Shown here piece after piece: positions 15,674-24,336 of a stretch of 64,000 bases of DNA. Within the stretch, counting starts at the first letter, position 1. Each line of letters opens with the position of its first letter. Under the pieces are notes generated by a model. The model did not search any database. It was not told the DNA's origin and saw only the letters and a program-made list of their open reading frames with translations. This DNA comes from an uncultured Acidimicrobiales bacterium (GTDB lineage Bacteria > Actinomycetota > Acidimicrobiia > Acidimicrobiales > SZUA-35): the NCBI GenBank assembly GCA_937922045.1, contig CAKZXA010000006.1, forward strand, positions 1 through 64,000, in the 5' to 3' direction. The translations under genes and the position numbers were made by a program.

Positions 15674-15712
15674 AGGCGTGGGTCACCCGATGTCTCGAGA
15701 TGACCCACGCCT
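15674..15712 (+). terminator. Hairpin terminator after the DUF1996 gene
   Basis: AGGCGTGGGTCA (15674-15685) pairs perfectly with TGACCCACGCCT (15701-15712) across a 15-base loop, 24 bases after the stop codon. No U-run follows, as is common in actinobacteria. Confidence 0.65.
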
Positions 15713-15877
15713 CTTGGAGCGCCCGGAGAGTAACGCAACAAGAAACCAACTCGGGGAAGAAGTTTCAGATTTCTTGGAACCTGCACCTGTGTCGTGGCGT
15801 TGGGGTGATATCGCTGACCACAAAGACCGGTATCTGCGGTGCCTATCTAGTCGTGAACAAAGAGAGAAAGAGGGAAG

Positions 15878-17932
15878 ATGTCTATAGAACTACGACCACA
15901 AAAGAGAGTCGCAAGACCCATGGTTTTGCTTGCTATCGTCACACTGCTCGGAACCTTATTGTCCGCGGTTCCAGCATCGGCGGCTGCGGGGGAGCGCTAT
16001 GAGCTCGTTGTTCAGGACGGGCAATATCGATATGTTATCGATCGCACCGAGAACAGCAAGACCTGGGCCGGTCACTGCTCCGACGAAGTGCTAGGCAGCA
16101 CACCAAACGCAGTCACCTGGAACGACATCAAAGATCTCACCCAGGAATCCACACCTGAATGCCCCGAACTCAAACGCCGACTCGGCACCAACACCGTTGG
16201 CCCCGGTTCGTCGGGGCCTGGCACCACGACCACAACGACCCCGACAACGCCAGCAACCCCGGCAACGCCCGCGGTGGAATCGGGCGACGGCTTCGAATGG
16301 CACACGCTGTCGGGCCCCGAGTACGACGCCGAGTTCGCGGAGATGCGGGAAGCGATGCGAGCCTACGTCGGCGACAGCGTCGACAAGATCGAACAGACCG
16401 GCCAAGTCGTAGCCATCACGAGCCTCAAAGGCCTTCGTGACGCCGGACTACCCTTAGCGCTCGTATCCGAAATCCTCGACGAAGACTTTGGCTACTCAGG
16501 ATGGTCGGCAGTCCCCGCCAGCCAACTGACAGCAGTTGTCGATTCGATCTCGGTCAACATGGACGCATACGCCCTCCGCAACGCGCCAGACACCACCGGT
16601 CGCCGCACGGTGAGAGGCTGGTGCGACAAAGAGTGGGTAGCCAAGGGCTTCGAGGACAGCCGGGTCATTAGCAAGTCGATCGACAAAACCTACGGAGGCC
16701 TCAGCTTCGGCGAGAACAGCGCTTCAGGCTATGCCAGCGCCAACCTGTCACTTAGCGGCAACCTCGACTACCGCATCAACTACTCCTACAAGCAGCGTAA
16801 ATGCCTGAAGATCCCCTACAAGGCCCGATTCGACAGCGCCGAGTTTGAGCTCTTCCTTAGGGCGACCGGTTCGATAGATGTTGCCGGACAACTCAGCGTG
16901 GCAACCGACCCGATCAAGCTGTTCGAAAAGCGACTCAACGTTTACCACTGGGAGAAGTCATTCACGGTCAAGATCTTCTACTTCAAGGTTGAAGCCGATA
17001 TCGACGTCGAGCTGGGTGCCGAACTCAAGGCCTCAACCAGTCACTATCTTGATTCGAATCTCTCGCTTACCGGAAGTGTTTTCTACAGCTCGGTTTGCGA
17101 TTCGAGAACGTGCGAGGAGCGGGCCAACCGGTCGGGTTTCAACCTTACCCCCCAAGGGTCCACTGACTACTCATCCCGTATGGCGGTGACCCTCACCCCC
17201 TACGCCGGGATCGAAGGCCGGTTGAAGCTAAAGCTCTACGGCGAACGATTGCTCGAGACCGGCGTTGGAGCCGTAGTTGCCGCCCCCATCTCAGCAGTTG
17301 CCGCCGTCTGCAGCCACGACGGCGAGTTCGACTCGATCTCCGCCTTCGACATCAGCGCCGAATACTACGCCTACTGGTTCTACGACGTCCCGGTTCTCAA
17401 TGAGTACGACATCCAAACGATGTCACTCGCCAAACGAAGCGAGTGGGTCGACGTAACCAGCAACGCTGAGGCCGACGGCTGGTACACCCGAGGGCCGCGC
17501 GGCAACGACACCAGAGAGTTGGATAAGAAGGTCAAGTCGATAAGCACACGACTTCTGAACAACACCGACGGTGCCTTGATCCCCAAAATCAATGTTGGCA
17601 CCCACCTCGAACGGCCGTGGGTGGTCGCCCAGGCCAAGGGATGCTGGCCGTTCGATTCGAATCCAATGTACGAGATCACCTTCGGCGACGGGTCCACGCA
17701 GATAGCGCGTAACCGGCACCGCATCTTCGTGCCCTTCGACGGCGTGAGTCAACAGTCGGCCACCATCCAGCTGATCGGTGACGACCATGGCCGCGAACTA
17801 TCCAGCCCGAAGGTGAACCTCGTCATCAACAAGGACGGCACCCTCGCAAACGGTATTTGCGGCCCCACAGCGGTCGATCCCGACGGCGACGGCTGGGGAT
17901 GGGAGGACGGTCGATCATGTCGGATGGTCTGA
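15878..17932 (+). CDS. Large secreted protein with a new N-terminal domain and a DGDGWGW tail
   Basis: 684 residues, no known family. Signal peptide about 12-36 (VLLAIVTLLGTLLSAVPASA). Residues about 38-108 form a domain shared with the next protein (key words RYELVVQDGQYRYV, WAGHC, VTWNDIK, QESTP, RRLGTN). A Thr/Pro linker (about 112-132) leads to a long beta-rich region with repeated aromatic/charged alternation, and the last 25 residues contain DPDGDGWGWEDGRSC, a short motif known from the ends of secreted carbohydrate-active proteins. GAGGGAAG precedes the ATG. Probable surface or extracellular binding protein. Confidence 0.7.
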   Translation: MSIELRPQKRVARPMVLLAIVTLLGTLLSAVPASAAAGERYELVVQDGQYRYVIDRTENSKTWAGHCSDEVLGSTPNAVTWNDIKDLTQESTPECPELKRRLGTNTVGPGSSGPGTTTTTTPTTPATPATPAVESGDGFEWHTLSGPEYDAEFAEMREAMRAYVGDSVDKIEQTGQVVAITSLKGLRDAGLPLALVSEILDEDFGYSGWSAVPASQLTAVVDSISVNMDAYALRNAPDTTGRRTVRGWCDKEWVAKGFEDSRVISKSIDKTYGGLSFGENSASGYASANLSLSGNLDYRINYSYKQRKCLKIPYKARFDSAEFELFLRATGSIDVAGQLSVATDPIKLFEKRLNVYHWEKSFTVKIFYFKVEADIDVELGAELKASTSHYLDSNLSLTGSVFYSSVCDSRTCEERANRSGFNLTPQGSTDYSSRMAVTLTPYAGIEGRLKLKLYGERLLETGVGAVVAAPISAVAAVCSHDGEFDSISAFDISAEYYAYWFYDVPVLNEYDIQTMSLAKRSEWVDVTSNAEADGWYTRGPRGNDTRELDKKVKSISTRLLNNTDGALIPKINVGTHLERPWVVAQAKGCWPFDSNPMYEITFGDGSTQIARNRHRIFVPFDGVSQQSATIQLIGDDHGRELSSPKVNLVINKDGTLANGICGPTAVDPDGDGWGWEDGRSCRMV

Positions 17933-18006
17933 CGGCATTCCCCACGCAGGACCGAAGCCCCAACCTGCTCGCACTTTCCACTCACGGCACAAGGACGACG
18001 AATCAT

Positions 18007-19740
18007 ATGATCAACATCATTCAGAACAAGAAGAGAAAGAGGAAGCGCACACTCACTAGGCGAAAGAGGAGGACGGCTGGCGTCGCCTTAGTTCTGGCCG
18101 GGCTGGCAGCCCTACTCGTGCCCGGACCCGCATCGGCGGTCACTGACAATCGGTATGAACTCGTCGTACAAGACGGCCAGTACCGATACGTGGTCGACCA
18201 CACCAACAACGCCAAGGCGTGGGCCGGGCACTGCACTGACCAACAACTCGGCGCCACGCCGACCAGCGTCACCTGGAACGACATCAAAACCCTCGCCCAG
18301 GAATCCACACCCGACTGCACCGAGCTAGAACGTCGACTCGGCACCAACTCAGCAACAAACATCGCCACGACTACAACAACGACAACGGGCAGCACCGGCA
18401 GCGTCGATGGCCGCCCGGTTTGCAGCTCGCAGTCAGCGGACCCCGACGGTGACGGCTGGGGCTGGGAGAACGGACGAACCTGTGTCGCCCCGCCACCTCA
18501 ACCTCCGGCAACCGTCGTTGGCCTGACGGTAAAGGGTGGCGTGCTCGTACGTTGGACCGGCATCCACAACGCCGCCGGGTACAACGTCTACCGAAATGGC
18601 GACTACGTCGCCACCGTCACGGGTGAGACCGAGTATCGCGACCTCGTCGTCCCCGGCGACTACACCTACGAGGTCGCGTCGTTCGGACCCGGCGGCCTTG
18701 TCGAGTCAAAAACTCGGCGCCGCAGTACCGGCAAATCCCTCCCGAGCGCGGTGATCTCGGTCGGTGACTCGTTTATTTCCGGCGACGGTGGACGATGGAT
18801 TGGCAACAAGGACGCCTTTCTCCGTCCCAACGCCTACGAGCCGGACACGTGGACCAACAAGTGTCGTCGAAGCGACGTGGCCCCAATTCGAAGCGCAGCG
18901 ATTCCTGGAGTCAAGACCTTCAACATCGCCTGCTCGGGAGCCGTCGCCGAAGCGATATACGACGTGGAACTGAACGACGAGGGTGAGTTGCCCGATTTCA
19001 AGGGAGAAGGCCCCCAGATCCTTCAGCTGCGCGAGCACGGCGAAACCCATCATCTCGACATGGTGGTGGTTTCCATCGGAGGTAACGACATGGGCTTCAA
19101 CCGCTTGGTCGAGAAGTGCATCAAAGACTACGAGAACCCGTTCCGAGACGAATGCAAGGAGCATCGACAAGCCGAGTTCGAGGGGAACCTCGACTCGAAG
19201 ATGATTCCCGAAGCGCGCAAGGCGATCAAGAGCGTCAAGGCGGAGCTCCACCGGCTTCGACAGCTCGAAGCTCGGGTCGTGCTGGTTTCCTATCCTTCGT
19301 CGGTTCCGTATGAAACCCGGTGGAGCGACCCCTTCACGAAGAATTCCCACGGCTGTCCGTTCCATAGCAAGGATCTGCGCTGGGTGAACGGCGACCTCGT
19401 GCCAAGAATCGACTCCGAGTACGAACAGCTGGCCAAGGAGCTCGATATCGAGTTCGTCTCAATGGACAGCGCCTTTCACGGCAAGGAGGTATGCGGCAAG
19501 CAGGTGACGGCCAACCAGAACACCTCAGACCCAGCTCGCTACGAATGGGTGGTCAACGTTGAGGTCTTCGACGGAGAGGTGCGAAAGTTGGAGAGCATAC
19601 ACCCCAACGCCTTCGGTCAGCAGGCGCTCGGTCGTTGCCTCAACTTGGCATGGCAAAGCCCGTCAGCGCAATATCACAAGTGCTTCAACAACAACGGCAT
19701 GCCTGAAGACATGAGGATGGTGCACCGCACAACCATCTGA
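18007..19740 (+). CDS. Secreted SGNH/GDSL hydrolase with FnIII-like linker
   Basis: 577 residues. Strongly basic signal peptide (hydrophobic about 28-44, cut near ASA). Residues about 46-117 repeat the N-terminal domain of the preceding protein; DPDGDGWGWENGRTC follows after a Thr linker, then one FnIII-like domain (about 163-245) and an SGNH hydrolase: block I GDSF with Ser255, block III GGND at 358-361, and a C-terminal SIHPNAFG with His532 (E529 three residues before, where Asp is usual). Likely lipase or carbohydrate esterase acting outside the cell. AAGGACG lies about 10 bases upstream of the ATG; the frame to 17857 lies inside the upstream gene. Confidence 0.8.
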   Translation: MINIIQNKKRKRKRTLTRRKRRTAGVALVLAGLAALLVPGPASAVTDNRYELVVQDGQYRYVVDHTNNAKAWAGHCTDQQLGATPTSVTWNDIKTLAQESTPDCTELERRLGTNSATNIATTTTTTTGSTGSVDGRPVCSSQSADPDGDGWGWENGRTCVAPPPQPPATVVGLTVKGGVLVRWTGIHNAAGYNVYRNGDYVATVTGETEYRDLVVPGDYTYEVASFGPGGLVESKTRRRSTGKSLPSAVISVGDSFISGDGGRWIGNKDAFLRPNAYEPDTWTNKCRRSDVAPIRSAAIPGVKTFNIACSGAVAEAIYDVELNDEGELPDFKGEGPQILQLREHGETHHLDMVVVSIGGNDMGFNRLVEKCIKDYENPFRDECKEHRQAEFEGNLDSKMIPEARKAIKSVKAELHRLRQLEARVVLVSYPSSVPYETRWSDPFTKNSHGCPFHSKDLRWVNGDLVPRIDSEYEQLAKELDIEFVSMDSAFHGKEVCGKQVTANQNTSDPARYEWVVNVEVFDGEVRKLESIHPNAFGQQALGRCLNLAWQSPSAQYHKCFNNNGMPEDMRMVHRTTI

Positions 19741-19749
19741 TCAAACAAA

Positions 19750-19774
19750 CCGGGCCCGGGACAACCGGGCCCGG
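19750..19774 (+). terminator. Terminator-like hairpin after the SGNH hydrolase gene
   Basis: Two copies of CCGGGCCCGG (19750-19759 and 19765-19774), each self-complementary, can pair across a GACAA loop into a very stable hairpin 9 bases after the stop. Confidence 0.55.
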
Positions 19775-20248
19775 GACGCTTCGGATCGGAAGCATCCCGG
19801 GCTTGATTTGGAAGTCGCCGACGTAGACGGTGCTCGGAGCTCTGGTCATATCAGGGCGCCACCGCGACCGACTTGGAGGAGGGATTCGCTATCAGGAACG
19901 AAATCGGGGACGACGCACTGGCCGAACGGTCCGAGCGGGCACTCGATGGCCTCGGCCCCGATAGCTCACTACCGACCTACGACGCCGAAGCCCTGAAGCG
20001 TTTTTGGTCACCAGTCGGCAGGATGGATGAACTCGGTTGCAGGGCATCCCAACCATTGCGTGACCTCCAACGCAACCTGTGGTCGGCGTCGCAACGTGGC
20101 AGGGCAGTGCGTCCGGGGTCGACTCTCGATCTTGGAATGAAGTCCTCCGGCGGCCGATCCAACCAACGGAACAAGAACAGTGCGTACTGACACGACGATG
20201 CGCCACGCGCCTCTAGGCGCGCCAAAGCTCACCTCAAATTGGAGGATC
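19775..20248. other. Stretch without a supported gene
   Basis: About 470 bases between the hydrolase terminator and the convergent SCO6745-like gene. Short frames exist (for example plus 19873-20190) but show no family features, signal peptide or convincing ribosome site. Nothing else is seen. Confidence 0.4.
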
Positions 20249-21163
20249 CTAGCCCGCTGCGCGCTTGCGCGGGTCAGGAGGAAATGTTTCGGCGTCGACG
20301 CAGGTTTGTCCCCACGCCGCTAGCTGATCGGCGACGGCATCGAGGTCGGCGCCGAGGGCGTCGACCACACCTTGCTCCATAGCGTCGGTTGTGGCCTCGA
20401 TGGCCTCACGGGCCGAGTGGCCCTCGGCGGTGAGCGTGTCGCCGTCGAGTAGGCCACGGTTCCGCAAATCATCCAGCGCCGCTGCTGTTGTCTCCTCCGG
20501 CCAGGCTCTGGTTCCGCTGTACTCACCCATCGGATAGCCGAGCCAGAGTTCGGTCAACACGTTCATCTGGATCGGGTCGAAACCGGCACCGATGTAGGCG
20601 GCCACATGAGCGTCGCCGCGGTGCTCGCGCAGCGCCAGGCAGGCCTGGTAAAGCTTGCCGTACGGATCCTCCGGCCAGTCGAGGGATGCCACCCCGGTGA
20701 ATAGCGGGCGGCCGGTGGGGTCAAGCCCGCCGACCACCTCGGCCAATCGGGCGCCGACCGACGCGACCGCATCGGCAGAGTCAGCTCCCAGTGTGGAACG
20801 CAGGCTTTCGGCTGTGGCATCGAAGGTGATTCGATGCACGTCGTCACGGCTCATCAAACCACGGGCTCGATCGTAGATACCGGCAATCAGGCCTGGTTCG
20901 AACGCTGCAAACGCCGAAGCCACGACGGCGCCACTTGGCTCACCCATCGGGAACGCCCGACCCCATACGTAGGCGTCGAAGAAGTCCATGCCGTGTTCGC
21001 CCAACCGTTCATGAACCAATGGACCCCAAACGGCGTGCATCGATACGGGTTCGAACGCATCGCGCAATCGGCGGGCCGGTCCCCCGGCGGCGACAGCGTT
21101 GGGACTGGAGGCGCCCTCTGGCGGTGCGCCAAAGAAGGCTGCCTTGGCTTCTTCATACTGCAT
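20249..21163 (-). CDS. SCO6745-family protein
   Basis: 304 residues, matching the actinobacterial SCO6745 family (alpha-helical, with LRDAFEPVSMHAVWGP near the N terminus, GRAFPMGEPSGAVVASAFAAF and RDRGL-type segments before a helical tail). Function unknown; the family is thought to be a fused or degenerate winged-helix pair and sits near tailoring genes in some gene clusters. GAGGAG stands 5 bases before the ATG. Confidence 0.75.
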   Translation of the reverse strand: MQYEEAKAAFFGAPPEGASSPNAVAAGGPARRLRDAFEPVSMHAVWGPLVHERLGEHGMDFFDAYVWGRAFPMGEPSGAVVASAFAAFEPGLIAGIYDRARGLMSRDDVHRITFDATAESLRSTLGADSADAVASVGARLAEVVGGLDPTGRPLFTGVASLDWPEDPYGKLYQACLALREHRGDAHVAAYIGAGFDPIQMNVLTELWLGYPMGEYSGTRAWPEETTAAALDDLRNRGLLDGDTLTAEGHSAREAIEATTDAMEQGVVDALGADLDAVADQLAAWGQTCVDAETFPPDPRKRAAG

Positions 21164-21437
21164 GGTTGCTCCTCGTGTGGGTAGACGGAAGCACTGTGGA
21201 ATAGGAGGTAGCGCTGCCGGTGCAGAAACGAATCGTCATGGTTGAACTATCACAGAGCAGCCGACGTTGGCAAGTTGATCATCACTCGAACACGCCTATG
21301 TACTCGAGCACGCCTGTGTAGTGGCACCAACGACAACCGGTGACCTACGCTCGTGGCCACGAATCGGGCGCAGCCGTCAAGCGATCACGCGGCTTCGACG
21401 GCAACGCCGATGTTAAACACATGAAGAGGAATCGAAC

Positions 21438-21932
21438 ATGAGTAGTCACGACGAAATGCTACGGACGGCGGCCGCCGATGCCGAAGCGGCGATAGCCAAT
21501 CTGGATGCGGTGCTCTCGGGCATAAGCGATGGTGATCTACATCTTGCCAACCCCGGAGGCGGTTGGACCGCGGCTCAATACCTCAGCCACGCCAACCTCG
21601 CCGCCATCTTGTGGTTGGGCGACCTGGAGCGTCTACGTCAGGATCCCGACCTGGCGTTCTTCCACCGTGAGGAGATCGGCCACGATGTGCTCGGCTATCC
21701 ACCGCCAACCGTGGAACGAGCGCGGGCCCAGCTGGCCAGCACCCGCCGCACGTTGGCCACCTGTCTGACGGCTACCGAATCGGCCGTGCTCGATCGAACC
21801 GTCGAGATCCCAGACCTTGGCACCCAGACGGTGGCCGAATGGACGCCGCTGATCGTTGGCCACTTTGTCAGCCACCTTCAGGACGTGATCGACACCCTCG
21901 AAAGCCGCGGCGCACTACCCGGCAGCTCGTAA
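21438..21932 (+). CDS. DinB-like metal-dependent protein
   Basis: 164 residues of four-helix DinB type. Candidate metal ligands: His in AQYLSHANLA (about 51) and His in GHFVSHLQDVID near the C terminus. DinB-superfamily proteins include thiol transferases and DNA-damage-induced proteins; the substrate is unknown. AGAGGA precedes the ATG by 7 bases. It converges with the alcohol dehydrogenase gene, 11 bases apart. Confidence 0.7.
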   Translation: MSSHDEMLRTAAADAEAAIANLDAVLSGISDGDLHLANPGGGWTAAQYLSHANLAAILWLGDLERLRQDPDLAFFHREEIGHDVLGYPPPTVERARAQLASTRRTLATCLTATESAVLDRTVEIPDLGTQTVAEWTPLIVGHFVSHLQDVIDTLESRGALPGSS

Positions 21933-21943
21933 AGGTCGGCGAA

Positions 21944-22993
21944 TCAGTCGAACGAGGTGAAGACACCTTTGCCCGTCTTGCCCTCATCAAAGAGCGAATA
22001 GGCCTCGGCCGCCTGATCAATATTCCAGTGGTGGGAGAAGATCTGGTCGAGGTCGATCTCGCGTTCGGCGATGAAGTTGGCACAGTCGGCCTGCACCGTC
22101 TTGGAAAACGTCCAGTGGCCGATGATGCTCAGTTGTCGAAAGATCACGTCCGGCATCACTTCCAGGCGAAGCTCACCCCCGACCCCGACCATGCACGACG
22201 TGCCCCAAATGCGAGTGGATTGCACCGCGGCTCGACGCGCTTCTTCTGAGGACGTACAGTCGACTGTCTTGTCGGCGCCCTCGCCTTTTGTCAGCGCCAT
22301 AATTGCTTCGACCGGATCGGTGGTGCTCGGATCAATCGCCACTTCGGCTCCCCAGTCGAGGGCCTCCTGACGCCGTTCGGGGGAGATTTCGACGGCAATG
22401 ACCCGCGAGCCCATCTCGGCCGCAAGCAGGGTGGCCGACAGGCCGACAGGACCCTGGCCGAAAATGGCAACGGTGTCGTCACCGGCTAGTCCGATGCGTT
22501 TCAATGCCCCGAACGCGGTCCCGGTGCCGCACGCCACCGCAGCACCGGCCTGGAACGAAAGCTGCTCGGGCAGGTGAACCAGCGAGTGAGCTGGCACCGC
22601 CATGTACTTAGCGTGGGCGCCGTGGCCCCCGTAACCGTAAGCGACGGCGCCTTCAAGACACATCTGCGTCCAACCGGTGCGGCAGTGGCGACAGGCACCG
22701 CAACCGTCGTAGTGGTGGTTCATCACCCGATCGCCGATAGCTACCTCGTCGTCGCCGACGGCCGAGCCGACGGCCACAACAATGCCGCAGGGCTCATGCC
22801 CGGCAATGATCGGACCGTCGATGCGGAACTCGCCAACCGGCACCCGCCCGGTCGGACTGCGATACGCGCCCAGGTCGGTGCCGCACATGCCTGACGCCTC
22901 GATCTTAAGGACCACGTCGCGTGGACCCGGTGTCGGGTCGGGAAACTCGGCGACCTCCAACACGCGATTGCCGGTAAAGGTGATTCCCTTCAT
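21944..22993 (-). CDS. Zinc-dependent alcohol dehydrogenase (MDR family)
   Basis: 349 residues. Catalytic zinc ligands: C in GMCGTDLG and HE in GHEPCG; structural-zinc loop CGACRHCRTGWTQMC (four cysteines). NAD(P)-binding Rossmann motif IFGQGPVGLSA. Resembles threonine/sorbitol-dehydrogenase-like MDR enzymes; the alcohol substrate is not identifiable. The ATG at 22993 has GAGG seven bases upstream and is preferred over the in-frame GTG at 22999. Confidence 0.9.
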   Translation of the reverse strand: MKGITFTGNRVLEVAEFPDPTPGPRDVVLKIEASGMCGTDLGAYRSPTGRVPVGEFRIDGPIIAGHEPCGIVVAVGSAVGDDEVAIGDRVMNHHYDGCGACRHCRTGWTQMCLEGAVAYGYGGHGAHAKYMAVPAHSLVHLPEQLSFQAGAAVACGTGTAFGALKRIGLAGDDTVAIFGQGPVGLSATLLAAEMGSRVIAVEISPERRQEALDWGAEVAIDPSTTDPVEAIMALTKGEGADKTVDCTSSEEARRAAVQSTRIWGTSCMVGVGGELRLEVMPDVIFRQLSIIGHWTFSKTVQADCANFIAEREIDLDQIFSHHWNIDQAAEAYSLFDEGKTGKGVFTSFD

Positions 22994-23144
22994 CTTCACG
23001 CCTCACTTTGCGTCGACGGATGCCGTAGTATCGCCCGTCCTCGGAGCACTCATCAAGTCATGCTCTTTGACGATCAAGAGTGGCAGGGTCCGGAACTCGA
23101 CGCCTCGGTACCGATGCTCTGTCAAGGGATGAAGCGCCAACTGC

Positions 23145-23159
23145 TACTATCGGCCGGGT
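23145..23159 (+). promoter_or_regulatory. -10 box upstream of the Cj0069-like gene
   Basis: TACTAT at 23145-23150, 9 bases before the ATG at 23160; short or no leader expected. Confidence 0.4.
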
Positions 23160-24176
23160 ATGGGAAACCGGGTTGGGCTGCTCTGGTATGCATCGGGTGA
23201 GGGCGAGAACGAACCCGCCGAGATCGGGCGCGGCGATCGGCTCGCTCCGCTCAGCGCTGCCATAGCAAGACAAGGGCTTGATCCCGCGCCGATTCCCTAT
23301 CGTCACGACCATCACGAGGCCGTGGCACAGTTACTTGAGGACTGTTCGGCGGTGATGGTTTGGGTCAACCCAGTCGAGGAAGGCCGCGACCGGCGCCGAC
23401 TCGACTCGCTCCTCCACGATCTCGAGCGCACGGGCATCGTGGTGAGCGCTAGCCACGCGGCCCGGCTTCGAATCGGCACCAAGGCGGTTATCCATACAAC
23501 CCGCCACATGTCGTGGGGCACCGACTCCTACCTCTACCGAAACCGCAACGAACTCACCGAGGCGTTCCCAAGCAGGCTCCGCAGCTCTGGCCCCCGCGTC
23601 CTCAAGCAGGAGCGCGGCCACTCCGGCAACGGCGTGTGGAAGGTCGAGGCAATCGAGCCGTCGCTGGTTCGGGTAACCAACGCTGGCACCGATGAGGTCG
23701 ACGAGCGATCGCTCCGGTCCTTCCTCGACGAGTGGACCGAGCACTTCACGGCCGAAGGAGTTGTGGTCGACCAACCGTTCCTCCCTCTCGTCAGCGAGGG
23801 CATGATCCGCTGTTATATGAGTGGAGCGCAGGTGCTCGGCCTTATCCACCAGCTCCCGAAAGCCGGTGGGCTCAACGTCTCGCGATCAGGATTGAAACGC
23901 ACCGACGGGCTCACCGGCGATTCCTACTATTACCCCGCCGAGTCGACCCCGCACCCCGCCTTGGTCGAGCAGCTCGACGTCTCGTGGATCGACGAGCTCT
24001 GCGAAGCCGTGAAGCTCGACAAGGCGGAGCTACCCGCGCTTTGGGACATCGACTTCATCGCCGCCGGGCAAGGCCGCTACGCCCTGTGCGAGATCAACGT
24101 CAACAGTGTCAGCCCACCGCCCGGCGGACCTGTTGACGTGATCGCCACCACTCTCGCCCGACGCCTCAAACGCTGA
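23160..24176 (+). CDS. Cj0069-like protein, probable ATP-grasp enzyme
   Basis: 338 residues resembling the Cj0069 family. Suggestive ATP-grasp features: VLKQERGHSGNGVWKVE (lysine plus Gly-rich loop near 143-157) and the C-terminal metal-binding-like strand LCEINVNSVSPPPGG. Such enzymes join a carboxylate to an amine or thiol using ATP; substrate unknown. A -10 box precedes the ATG at leaderless spacing. Confidence 0.7.
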   Translation: MGNRVGLLWYASGEGENEPAEIGRGDRLAPLSAAIARQGLDPAPIPYRHDHHEAVAQLLEDCSAVMVWVNPVEEGRDRRRLDSLLHDLERTGIVVSASHAARLRIGTKAVIHTTRHMSWGTDSYLYRNRNELTEAFPSRLRSSGPRVLKQERGHSGNGVWKVEAIEPSLVRVTNAGTDEVDERSLRSFLDEWTEHFTAEGVVVDQPFLPLVSEGMIRCYMSGAQVLGLIHQLPKAGGLNVSRSGLKRTDGLTGDSYYYPAESTPHPALVEQLDVSWIDELCEAVKLDKAELPALWDIDFIAAGQGRYALCEINVNSVSPPPGGPVDVIATTLARRLKR

Positions 24177-24336
24177 CAGCCGAGGGAGATTCTCCCCCAA
24201 ATCTCCACAGCCAAAGCCTGAGATCAGGCGTTCGTGCGAGTTTGGGAACGCTTCGTGCGGGTTCGGTGCGGGGCCAGTTCTACCTTCAGTGTGCATTGCA
24301 CCCCTGGCATCGGTCAGGGATTGAGGAACACGAATC

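Noticed and set aside
19873-20190. 105-residue frame
   Set aside because: No ribosome site or family; composition looks non-coding.
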